A stretch of 47,055 nucleotides of DNA. It comes from JBAYJM01 sp041665065 (GTDB taxonomy: Bacteria; Patescibacteriota; Patescibacteriia; 2-01-FULL-39-33). Below the pieces are notes generated by a model. The model made no database searches and had not been told where the DNA came from. It saw only the letters and a program-made list of their open reading frames with translations. Numbering within the stretch: the first letter of the stretch is position 1; each line of letters opens with the position of its first letter. The stretch is from positions 1-47,055 of the forward strand of contig JBAYJM010000006.1 in the NCBI GenBank assembly GCA_041665065.1. The letters are read 5' to 3'. A program made the position numbers and the translations under genes. This document shows positions 33,728 to 40,827 of this stretch, one piece after another.

Positions 33728-33836
33728 TTATCCAATAATCAAAAATCATGTTTCCAAGAATAAATAGTTGCTCTGTAAAATTATCTGCCTCATGGTTATT
33801 GCCAATTATTTTTTGTGTTGCTTTAGCTGTTACCAT
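33702..33836 (-). CDS. short ORF overlapping the recombinase start, 44 aa
   Basis: ATG at 33836 to TAA at 33702-33704, overlapping the recombinase start by 26 nt in another frame. The peptide MVTAKATQKIIGNNHEADNF continues with EQLFILGNMIFDYWINERHARKA, a compact helical and aromatic composition with no membrane helix. The overlap suggests translational coupling to the integrase, as seen for regulators or directionality factors. No SD is visible, as in most genes here. This is a moderate call; a family cannot be named. Confidence 0.45.
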   Translation of the reverse strand: MVTAKATQKIIGNNHEADNFTEQLFILGNMIFDYWINERHARKA

Positions 33837-34071
33837 ATGTATATATGAGTTTAAATCCGTTGATACTTGCCGGTAAAATCATTTTATTTAAATTTAGCCA
33901 ATATTTATTATTATACATTCTTGAAATTTTGTAAATTATCAATGTATATATTTCTTGGTTTATATGAGTTAAGACTGTTGGTTTCTTAGGTCAGAATTTT
34001 TGAGATGTATAAATTATCAACTTTGACCTGAAAACGTCTCCTAGACGTAGAAAATCGGTCTAGAGTCGGAG
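33837..34071 (-). other. AT-rich gap with a terminator hairpin
   Basis: No gene is seen. On the minus strand ACGTCT (34048-34043) and AGACGT (34039-34034) form a hairpin followed by TTTTC, a likely terminator for the 34072-34317 gene. AAATTATCAA occurs twice (about 33932 and 34013). The upstream part should hold the promoter of the recombinase pair. Confidence 0.4.
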
Positions 34072-34317
34072 TTAGAATCCAGTCTTTTTATAGGCTTGGT
34101 ACACGGTTATGGCATATGCATTAAAATCCCGTATGCTTGCATCTTCTGACTTTCTTCTTAATACGTCCATCTTGTCTCGGATAAAATCTTTATTTCTTGC
34201 CATGTCTTCGGCCGGCTTTTGTTTGACACCAAAGGAAATTAATTCCTCATATGCCTCTTCGTTTAATTGTTCCGTTGATACGGACAGTTCTTGATTAACC
34301 AAATTGGTTTGGTTCAT
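34072..34317 (-). CDS. small hypothetical protein of the element
   Basis: 81 residues, soluble and helical: EQLNEEAYEELISFGVKQKP, MARNKDFIRDKMDVLRRKSED and FNAYAITVYQAYKKTGF. The high charge and helix content resemble small regulatory or accessory replication proteins of plasmids, but no family is recognised. It follows the replication-initiator-like gene on the same strand after a gap with nested inverted repeats. Confidence 0.6.
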   Translation of the reverse strand: MNQTNLVNQELSVSTEQLNEEAYEELISFGVKQKPAEDMARNKDFIRDKMDVLRRKSEDASIRDFNAYAITVYQAYKKTGF

Positions 34318-34340
34318 ATTTTTTAAATTTATTAATTAAT

Positions 34341-34418
34341 TGGTAAATGATTTAAAATTGATGGCATTCATGGTGCTTTAGTACCATGAATATCTTTTTA
34401 ATTATCCATTATTTACCA
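34341..34418. repeat. nested inverted repeats inside the element
   Basis: The outer arms are TGGTAAAT (34341-34348) and ATTTACCA (34411-34418). The inner arms are ATTCATGGT (34366-34374) and ACCATGAAT (34383-34391). The sequence between is AT-rich. This could be a transcription attenuator between the two minus-strand genes, or an origin or protein-binding site for the initiator-like protein encoded next to it. Confidence 0.5.
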
Positions 34419-34451
34419 TTATTTTAATTATTGATTGTGGCCATCTGTTGG

Positions 34452-34871
34452 TTAATTTGCTGGCTGTTCATTGGCTATCTCATCAATCTGATATTCATAG
34501 GAATGCCAGTCCCGTTGGTATTTTTGCCAATTTTTTATGGTAATGACCGAAAATTTGTTGTTGGCTGAAATTTTAATACTTCCTCTATTTGAAAGTTTGG
34601 CCATAATCCTTCTATATTGAGCTTCACTTATTCCCAAAAAATCGGCTGCCTTTTTCCGACCTGTTATAAATTGGCCTTCAATCAGATGGATTAATCTATC
34701 GTTAAATTTGATATGATGCTCTTTGTGGGAAGCCTTTAATATGCACCACAGGAAAACCTTCAGCATCAATGGATCATCAAAGATCTGATCGAACATTAAA
34801 TCTCTATGGATTTTTATAAAACCACCACCCCGGGGTCTGACAATTCTATAGTTTTGATTCTCTGAATTCAT
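34452..34871 (-). CDS. winged-helix protein resembling plasmid/phage replication initiators
   Basis: 139 residues from the ATG at 34871. Longer starts (34961) would cross the terminator at 34882-34908 and are rejected. GGGFIKIHRDLMFDQIFDDPLMLKVFLWCILKA is the opening seen in phage and plasmid replication or DnaD-like N-terminal domains. GQFITGRKKAADFLGISEAQYRRIMAKLSNRGSIKI is a winged helix-turn-helix. The wing ends with FSVITIKNWQKYQ. It may start replication of the excised element or regulate it. It is short, lacking any helicase-loading domain. Confidence 0.7.
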   Translation of the reverse strand: MNSENQNYRIVRPRGGGFIKIHRDLMFDQIFDDPLMLKVFLWCILKASHKEHHIKFNDRLIHLIEGQFITGRKKAADFLGISEAQYRRIMAKLSNRGSIKISANNKFSVITIKNWQKYQRDWHSYEYQIDEIANEQPAN

Positions 34872-34881
34872 ATTTTTGAAA

Positions 34882-34908
34882 TAAAAAAAATGTGGATTTC
34901 TCCACATT
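34882..34908 (-). terminator. terminator after the 34951-35748 gene
   Basis: On the minus strand, AATGTGGA (34908-34901) and TCCACATT (34896-34889) around a GAAA loop, followed by a run of T. It separates the two minus-strand genes. Confidence 0.8.
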
Positions 34909-34950
34909 ACCATAAAGTTGATTTTAAATAAGTTTTTTTTAATAAATTTT

Positions 34951-35748
34951 TTAAAAGCCACAACTTTTTCTTAACCTTCTTATATCGTGGTAGACACTTC
35001 TTATGCCATCGGTATTAAGGTTGCAGTTATATTGGCTATTGATTTGTTTTGTAATTTCTATTTCATCAAGTCTTTTTTTATATCCATTCCATTGTTTTAA
35101 TTTGTGATTTTCTTTTTGTATTTCCAAAAATTCTTTATATTTTTTATAAATTTCCATATCACGATAAAAGTTATTGCAAGCTTTATTTTTTCCTCTGTAT
35201 CCTGGGAGTTTCATTTGGAGTGGGATAATATATTTTTGCCATTTATCATTTATGTCTTCCTTTCTTGTCCAAGGATATATTTTTATATATAGGCCGGTTT
35301 CTTCTTTGGCCTTCTTCGACTGACCATAATATCGTATATTTTTAAACCGTATTGAGAAAGAATCTCTTTCTGGGTCTTTGTTAAAAAATATATTATTCCA
35401 GATAGCCCAAAAGAATAGATAATTTTTATCCGTGCTATTGATTTCAAAATTTTTCAGTATTTTAATAATCCCTTTTTCAGCCGATGGGATTGTAATTTTG
35501 TTTGTTTTTCTTCTGACCATCCTTTTTATGGCAGGGGAAAAAATTTTATCATTCCATTCCCAGAACGATTTTTCATCCTTAAATTTTGAATCTGGTATGG
35601 GAGAACCAAAATCAGCAAACTTTTTTAGGAATGCCTCTACCAATTTTTTATACTGGGAACTTTCAATAATTATCTTAAGTTTATAATAATCGCCATCAAA
35701 ATAAGTAGCTCTAGGGTTCCCATTTGGTTTTACAATATTATTTTTCAT
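34951..35748 (-). CDS. hypothetical protein of the element
   Basis: 265 residues, basic and soluble. The start MKNNIVKPNGNPRATYFDGDYYKL is followed by helical and aromatic segments: KSFWEWNDKIFSPAIKRMVRR, YLFFWAIWNNIFFNKDPERD and YIKIYPWTRKEDINDKW. The tail is positively charged (SVYHDIRRLRKSCGF). The many Lys and Arg residues fit a nucleic-acid role, but no catalytic motif is seen and no family is recognised. It is read divergently from the structured RNA at 35827. Confidence 0.65.
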   Translation of the reverse strand: MKNNIVKPNGNPRATYFDGDYYKLKIIIESSQYKKLVEAFLKKFADFGSPIPDSKFKDEKSFWEWNDKIFSPAIKRMVRRKTNKITIPSAEKGIIKILKNFEINSTDKNYLFFWAIWNNIFFNKDPERDSFSIRFKNIRYYGQSKKAKEETGLYIKIYPWTRKEDINDKWQKYIIPLQMKLPGYRGKNKACNNFYRDMEIYKKYKEFLEIQKENHKLKQWNGYKKRLDEIEITKQINSQYNCNLNTDGIRSVYHDIRRLRKSCGF

Positions 35749-35791
35749 ATTAAAGATACTACCATTTCAAAACTAAATTTACAACATAATA

Positions 35792-35820
35792 TTTACTTTT
35801 CTCTAATCTTATTATATAGT
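35792..35820 (+). promoter_or_regulatory. promoter of the structured RNA
   Basis: TTTACT (35792-35797), 17 bp and TATAGT (35815-35820). The start would be at about 35827, ten bases before the first helix. Confidence 0.55.
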
Positions 35821-35826
35821 ATAAAT

Positions 35827-35985
35827 ACAATTTAAGAGACCTAAACCTCACCCTCGTGAGGCATGGTCTAAAAAACTCATGACAATACTGATCCCCACGA
35901 TCAGCAACTTGTCATGAGTCATGCCTGGAAACGGGTATGTGGCCGAAAGGCCTAGCTGGCGTGGGGCTTTGTGTTTCCGCCGGAT
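35827..35985 (+). ncRNA. strongly structured RNA of unknown class
   Basis: Over about 150 nt almost every segment can pair. AGACC (35837-35841) pairs with GGTCT (35865-35869), enclosing CCTCAC/GTGAGG (35846-35861). An 11-bp helix ACTCATGACAA (35875-35885) with TTGTCATGAGT (35909-35919) encloses CTGATC/GATCAG (35888-35904). ATGCCT/GGGTAT (35921-35937) follows. Next is a GGCC-GAAA-GGCC tetraloop (35941-35952), then CTGGCG/CGCCGG (35956-35983). GGCATG (35860-35865) can instead pair with CATGCC (35920-35925), breaking the first stem, so two folds compete. A promoter lies just upstream and a protein gene just downstream. I match it to no known riboswitch, ribozyme or tRNA-like RNA. Confidence 0.6.
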
Positions 35986-35998
35986 AACTCAAAAACAT

Positions 35999-36327
35999 AT
36001 GAAAAAATTCCATTTTGTTTTGAAGAGATTCAAGACGAAGCAAAAAAGTGTAAACATTGTGGTTCTATGGTAGACGGTGGTAGCAGGGAGCAGTCAGTAG
36101 CAAATTCAGTTCAGCAGACTTATGTTACCAATGCCAAGGTTGGTAAAAAGGCAATAATATGGGGAAGCATATTAGCCGTAATTGGAATAATGGTTGTTAT
36201 AGGAGGTGCTTCTGATACAAGTGGTACCAATAATGCACCGGGTATAATTATAGGAGTATTAATGGCAATTGTTGGAATAATTATAATGATGGTCGGTAAA
36301 ATTAAGCATTGGTACCATTGGAAATAA
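35999..36327 (+). pseudogene. zinc-ribbon membrane protein with a one-base deletion
   Basis: The frame encodes PFCFEEIQDEAKKCKHCGS, a zinc ribbon that normally begins MKKCPFC. The expected start ATGAAAAAATGTCCA appears here as ATGAAAAAATTCCA (35999), lacking one G. This removes the first cysteine and puts the ATG out of frame. The only in-frame start is a GTG at 35971 inside the structured RNA. After the ribbon come two membrane helices (KAIIWGSILAVIGIMVVIGG and IIIGVLMAIVGIIIMMVG). Either a true pseudogene or a sequencing error. Such zinc-ribbon/TM proteins have no settled function. A terminator follows at 36348. Confidence 0.65.
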
Positions 36328-36345
36328 GTTTGTTTTATGGTAAAA

Positions 36346-36373
36346 TTGACCTTTTAAAAAAGGTCTTTTTTTA
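36346..36373 (+). terminator. terminator after the zinc-ribbon gene
   Basis: GACCTTTT (36348-36355) and AAAAGGTC (36358-36365) form a stem followed by TTTTTTT. Confidence 0.75.
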
Positions 36374-36442
36374 TCTTTTTTTTATTGAGGTTTAATGTTA
36401 TAATTTAATCATATATATATTAGGCAATGCCACCTTTATTTT

Positions 36443-37573
36443 ATGGGGAAAGTTGCTTTTATTAATAGAAATAATTTAAAGATTGCTCGAGAAAATATCG
36501 GCATGGATGTTTTTATTGCATCAAAAAAAATTTCTAAGTCAAAAAAAGAATACGTTTCTTTATGGGAATCAGGAGAAGAATTACCTACTTGGTCTCAAAT
36601 AAAAAAGTTAGCAAATATATATGGTGTTTCTGAATTATCTCTCGTTTCAAAGATTGATATAGAAAAAAATAAAGATATACCGGATTTTCGAGTGGGATTA
36701 TCGGCGGATGAAAAAAATGACGTTAAGAAACTTTTAAACTTAGTTTTAAAAAGACAGAAGTGGTTACAAGAATTTTTAAAGAAGGAGGGATATAAAAAAA
36801 ACCAATTATTAGGATCAGGGAAAAATCTCACTTCAGCTGTTGCTTTAGCTAATAATATTGCCGATAGCCTAAAAATAGACTTAGAAGAAATAAAGTCTAT
36901 GTCGGGTGTGGGTGCTTATAGGAAGGCTCTAAAATATCTTATCACTAAGGCTGAAGATCAGGGAATTTTTGTTGGAAAAACTATCTCTTATCATAAAATT
37001 CCCGTTGAACATATGAGGGGACTTTTTGTATCGAATGATTATTGTCCCTTTATAATTTTAAACAGGCAGGATTCTATTACTGCTCAGATTTTTTCTTTTA
37101 TACATGAGTTGGCACATTTTTTCAGAAAAAGTGAAAGCATATCAAATAGTATTGATTTTAGAGATTCGAATAATATTCAAAATACAGAGGAGGTATTCTG
37201 CAATAAAGTAGCAGCAGAATTATTGTTGCCAGAAAAAGAATTTGAAAGAGATAATTATAATAAACAAGATATATTAGTTATTGGTGAGAAATATAAAGTA
37301 AGCCCACTTTTTGTTTTTTATAGGTTAAAGAATTTAAAAAAACTTAATGGATCAAGTTTGTCTGAGTTAGAAGAATATTTACAAAAACAATCTAATATAA
37401 ACGTTGAAGGTAAGAGAAGTAAAAATAAGGGTGGCAATTTTTATAATAATATGAAAGATTCTAATGGTGAATTATTTAATAAAATTATTGCTAGCTCTTA
37501 TTTTGAAAATAAAATTAATTTTGTGGAGGCGTCTAATTTATTAAAATTTTCTGTTGGGGTATATGAATATTGA
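36443..37573 (+). CDS. XRE-type HTH / ImmA-IrrE zinc metallopeptidase
   Basis: 376 residues. The N-terminal helix-turn-helix (about 5-75) contains LKIARENIGMDVFIASKKI and VSLWESGEELPTWSQIKKLANIYGV. The C-terminal half has the ImmA/IrrE metalloprotease motif FIHELAHFF (HExxH, about residue 221) and the third ligand region TEEVFCNKVAAELLLP. Proteins of this COG2856 type cleave or sense a partner repressor and are often the antitoxin-like half of a pair. The next gene overlaps its end by 20 nt and encodes a PIN-domain protein, the usual toxin partner. No SD is seen. The region is more AT-rich than the core genes. Confidence 0.88.
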   Translation: MGKVAFINRNNLKIARENIGMDVFIASKKISKSKKEYVSLWESGEELPTWSQIKKLANIYGVSELSLVSKIDIEKNKDIPDFRVGLSADEKNDVKKLLNLVLKRQKWLQEFLKKEGYKKNQLLGSGKNLTSAVALANNIADSLKIDLEEIKSMSGVGAYRKALKYLITKAEDQGIFVGKTISYHKIPVEHMRGLFVSNDYCPFIILNRQDSITAQIFSFIHELAHFFRKSESISNSIDFRDSNNIQNTEEVFCNKVAAELLLPEKEFERDNYNKQDILVIGEKYKVSPLFVFYRLKNLKKLNGSSLSELEEYLQKQSNINVEGKRSKNKGGNFYNNMKDSNGELFNKIIASSYFENKINFVEASNLLKFSVGVYEY

Positions 37574-38087
37574 AGAAAATGAAACTATTTTTGTTTTAGA
37601 TACTAATATTCTTATAGAATCAGCTTATTGGTATCCATTTGAGTTTTTTCCTGAATTTTGGCAAGTAATGGAGAAGCTACTTAAAGAAGGTAGGTGGATT
37701 TTGTTGGATGTTGTTGAACAAGAGATAGGCGGACCAAAGAAGTTGAAAAAATGGATAAACACACAAAAAGTAAACGGATTAGTGAATAAAATTACTGACG
37801 AAGTAAGAAGTCTAGCAGCAGAAATAAATGATCAATATCAAATTATTGATGGTATAAAATCTCAGGCTGATGCTTATATAATTGCCTTTTCCAAAATTAA
37901 TGGCTGTACATTGTTTACTAGAGAAGGACATAGAAAAATGCCTTCAGATATATATAAAATTCCAGACGTTTGTGATATTCTTGCAATAAAATATATCCGA
38001 TATGTGAAGGATTTTATTAGATCTGTTGGATTTGAGATTAAATTTTTAGATCCAAACATTAAATTGGAGCCAATTAAAATTGTATAA
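37554..38087 (+). CDS. PIN-domain (DUF4411-like) putative RNase toxin
   Basis: 177 residues. The PIN fold starts with FVLDTNILIESAYWYPFEFFPEFW, whose Asp and Asn bind metal. Glu in VVEQEIGG, Asp in QADAYIIAFSKINGC and the Thr-Arg-Glu of LFTREGHRKMP complete a metal site. The length and the WYPFEFFPEFW segment fit DUF4411, which regularly pairs with an XRE-ImmA/IrrE gene. It would cut RNA when not restrained by the upstream product. The gene starts inside the end of its partner (20-nt overlap), so they are coupled. A hairpin terminator follows. Confidence 0.85.
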   Translation: MGYMNIEENETIFVLDTNILIESAYWYPFEFFPEFWQVMEKLLKEGRWILLDVVEQEIGGPKKLKKWINTQKVNGLVNKITDEVRSLAAEINDQYQIIDGIKSQADAYIIAFSKINGCTLFTREGHRKMPSDIYKIPDVCDILAIKYIRYVKDFIRSVGFEIKFLDPNIKLEPIKIV

Positions 38088-38103
38088 CAACAATAGTATA
38101 TCA

Positions 38104-38129
38104 ATACCACCATATGGTGGTCTTTTTTA
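38104..38129 (+). terminator. terminator of the ImmA/IrrE-PIN pair
   Basis: ACCACCATATGGTGGT (38106-38121), a perfect palindrome, followed by CTTTTTT. Confidence 0.8.
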
Positions 38130-38132
38130 TTC

Positions 38133-38161
38133 TTGTAATTACTGTAAATTAGGAATAAAAT
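38133..38161 (+). promoter_or_regulatory. promoter of the 38180 gene
   Basis: TTGTAA (38133-38138), 17 bp and TAAAAT (38156-38161), giving a leader of about 12 nt. Confidence 0.6.
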
Positions 38162-38179
38162 GTATTTAACTAAATTAAC

Positions 38180-39580
38180 ATGAATAAATTACAAAGAGTA
38201 AGTCAATATTTTAATATTAATCATGAGACGTTTCAAAAATATGGCATTTTTGATGCCATAGTTGGCGTTGATAGTTTATTTTTTATCGATCCTCTCCTTC
38301 TTTCTAAAAGTTCTGTTCCAGAATTAAATAATTCTCTAGAAGAAATTAGAGATTATTTTAGAAAAATTATTGTTTTAATAAAATCAAATAATAATCAAGC
38401 TTATAAAAAAGCAATAAAGAAGTTGACCCTTAGAGAAATTAAGGGTGTAGGAATTGGATACGGAAACTCATCTGATGATGGGTCTGCAATCGGTCCTGAA
38501 TTAGCTAAAAATTTAGCATGTACTGCCAAAGAGTTGATAAATATGGGAATTGATGACCCAGCAATATTTGAAGTTATGGGTCTTTTTGAAGAAAATTACG
38601 GCCCAGATAGACTAAGTGACGCATTAATATGTATTTTACAGGATCGATTTTTTCAATTTACTGAAAGAATTAGTAAAGAATTAAACATTGAAAGAAAAAT
38701 AAAAATAGAAAAATATGAAAGGGTTTATAATTTACCAAAACATCCATTAGAAAATAAACCATTAATATTTATCCCATCAGATATTTTACGAAAAATTCCA
38801 GTGGCCGTTTCATTTAGTGATATTTCAGTATTGGCTGCATTTAATGAAGATTTAAGAGAAAGATTTAATAACCTTATTTCCCCATGTTTTTCAGGCAAAA
38901 AACCCAATAAAGAAACAATTAAAAATTTTTTTTTATCTTCTACTGAAAGAATGGAAACATTGGTGGGTTCATATATAGAATTAAATCCAGATCATTATGA
39001 TTTTGAAAAAGATCCAGATGGCCTATATTCATGGTTAGAACAAGCAAGAATGATAGTTAAAAATTTATCAATTAAGGTCACTACCCCTGAAAATTATAAC
39101 GAATTATTAAATGTGGTTAAAAAGATTATTAATTCTTTTAAGAGTTCTATTGAAGTTAATGGATGTTGGAGACTATTATATAATAATTCTGGTAAGCCCT
39201 TAGATGAAAAACATGCTCGACTATTTTTTTATGGTATTGCAAGAATTGCTTGTGAATCAACTAATATTGATATTTCTCCTGAATCAAACGCTGGCAGAGG
39301 GCCAGTAGATTTCAAGCTTAGTGCTGGAAAAAATAAAATTATTGTTGAGATAAAGCTGTCAAAAGGTAAGGTAAAACAGGGATATGAAAAACAAACGAGG
39401 ATTTATCAAGAGAGTGAGGGAGCCGATAAGAGTTACTACATTGTTATTAAAATTACTAATAGTTGTTTAGCTTTAACTGAAATACTTAAGTTACAAAAAG
39501 AAGAAGTTAAAAAAAATATAGCTCACCCTGAGATAATCGTTATAGATGGACTTAAGAAAAAACCTGCTAGTAAATCATAA
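38180..39580 (+). CDS. unknown protein with PD-(D/E)XK-like nuclease end
   Basis: 466 residues. The N-terminal two thirds are not recognised: YFNINHETFQKYGIFDAIVGVDSLFFIDPLLL, then a glycine-rich segment KGVGIGYGNSSDDGSAIGPELAKNL (about 87-112), then long helices. Near the C-terminus, GRGPVDFKLSAGKNKIIVEIKLSKG (about 378-402) reads as the D...ExK core of a PD-(D/E)XK nuclease, followed by YEKQTRIYQESEGADKSYYIVIK. Restriction and phage-defence enzymes often carry such a fold behind a sensor domain. It sits right after the toxin-antitoxin pair, with its own promoter. The nuclease reading rests on one motif. Confidence 0.6.
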   Translation: MNKLQRVSQYFNINHETFQKYGIFDAIVGVDSLFFIDPLLLSKSSVPELNNSLEEIRDYFRKIIVLIKSNNNQAYKKAIKKLTLREIKGVGIGYGNSSDDGSAIGPELAKNLACTAKELINMGIDDPAIFEVMGLFEENYGPDRLSDALICILQDRFFQFTERISKELNIERKIKIEKYERVYNLPKHPLENKPLIFIPSDILRKIPVAVSFSDISVLAAFNEDLRERFNNLISPCFSGKKPNKETIKNFFLSSTERMETLVGSYIELNPDHYDFEKDPDGLYSWLEQARMIVKNLSIKVTTPENYNELLNVVKKIINSFKSSIEVNGCWRLLYNNSGKPLDEKHARLFFYGIARIACESTNIDISPESNAGRGPVDFKLSAGKNKIIVEIKLSKGKVKQGYEKQTRIYQESEGADKSYYIVIKITNSCLALTEILKLQKEEVKKNIAHPEIIVIDGLKKKPASKS

Positions 39581-39628
39581 AATTTAATCACTAAATTAAT
39601 TAGTCCAAGCATAAAACTTCAAATAAAG

Positions 39629-40603
39629 ATGTTAAAAAAAATATTACAAAATTTCTTTTTAAAAGAGAGGTCAGATGAAATAATTAGGCTGGTTATGGCT
39701 TATAAGGGCGAACCAGTTAATTTGGCTATCGGAGTGTCCAATGTATATAAGAAATTTAAAAAAACTATTGTTTGCATAGAAGAAAAAGGCAGGATTTATA
39801 AGGTTATATCAGCAAAAGCGGGATCTGATGGAAGTATTAATATATTATTTCCATATTGTAAAGAAAAGAAAGCTTATATTTACCAACATACTCATATTTA
39901 TAAGCCAGGTTTTCAAAGACTTGAATTGCGTCAAATAAAGAAAGAATACATAGTTGATATTGATTCAAAGGTATCGGTTCATAAGAGTGGCTTTGTTCAA
40001 CTTTCTGGTGAAGGTATTTTATCTGGATTTAATAAATATACAGGAAAGCCAAGGGGTATTGGAATTTTTACAAATCCCTTAAAATTTCCTATTGCTAGTG
40101 GCCCAACAATTGGATTTCAATGTTGGGGTATAGAGAATGGATTTCAAGAGTTAAAAAATAGGAAGAAGGATGTACAATATATTATTTTAAAAAAAGACGA
40201 TTTTTATAATAGGAATGATTATAATAAAGATGCTAATTCCTATACCTTAGAATTATGGATTTTTCCCAAACAGGCAAATAATTTTGTTTATGAATATGGC
40301 CAAGAGCCATATATTGACCATATTATTGGTAATTATGTGCCCCTCCCAGGAGCTAAATTTACTCATCCTGTAATGGATATTAAGGGATTTAATTCTGTTC
40401 TGGCCGTATTTCCAATAACAAATTGGTGCCAATATGCTGATGAATCTGAACATGGTTATATTTTAGGAAGTCCTGGCGGTTCTAATAATAGATATCTCCC
40501 AATTAGAAATAAAGTTTATCATTGTTTTAGAATAATTTGTCCAAGAAAGGATGGTTGGCCTCAGAAAACATTAAATCCCCCAAGTTTGCATTATTCAGAG
40601 TAG
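39629..40603 (+). CDS. hypothetical protein of the accessory block
   Basis: 324 residues, soluble and beta-rich. Recognisable stretches are NLAIGVSNVYKKFKKTIVCIEEKGRIY, FPYCKEKKAYIYQHTHIY, VSVHKSGFVQLSGEGILSGF and CFRIICPRKDGWPQKTL. There is no membrane helix and no clear catalytic motif; cysteines are scattered. It follows the nuclease-like gene after 48 nt in the same direction and ends in a terminator at 40747. The two may form an operon and act together. Function is unknown. Confidence 0.6.
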   Translation: MLKKILQNFFLKERSDEIIRLVMAYKGEPVNLAIGVSNVYKKFKKTIVCIEEKGRIYKVISAKAGSDGSINILFPYCKEKKAYIYQHTHIYKPGFQRLELRQIKKEYIVDIDSKVSVHKSGFVQLSGEGILSGFNKYTGKPRGIGIFTNPLKFPIASGPTIGFQCWGIENGFQELKNRKKDVQYIILKKDDFYNRNDYNKDANSYTLELWIFPKQANNFVYEYGQEPYIDHIIGNYVPLPGAKFTHPVMDIKGFNSVLAVFPITNWCQYADESEHGYILGSPGGSNNRYLPIRNKVYHCFRIICPRKDGWPQKTLNPPSLHYSE

Positions 40604-40827
40604 AGGTTTTAAATAATTCTAATTCTAAACTAATTTAATGATTAGAAATCAATTTTTTGTGTTTGATGGTAACATAAAACCCATTTAAATCCGATATTAT
40701 TGTGTTCCAATTCTCAATACAGTGGTCTACTATTAACTAACATAAAAACGTCCAGTTCACAAAAATTGGATGTTTTTTGTTTTTAAATAAAATGGTATAA
40801 TAATTACATTAAATTAACTCAAAAATT
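40604..40827 (+). terminator. gap with terminator and promoter before the CARDB gene
   Basis: AACGTCCA (40747-40754) and TGGATGTT (40767-40774) pair, followed by a long T run to 40784, which ends the accessory block. A TATAAT at about 40797 lies upstream of the next gene. The first 130 nt hold nothing recognisable. Confidence 0.65.

Noticed and set aside
35960..35968. CGTGGGGCT matches the 3' end of tRNA-Glu and could be the right attachment site
   Set aside because: Nine bases are expected by chance in several kb; a comparable match (GTGGGGCTA) occurs at 44369-44377. It also lies inside the structured RNA.
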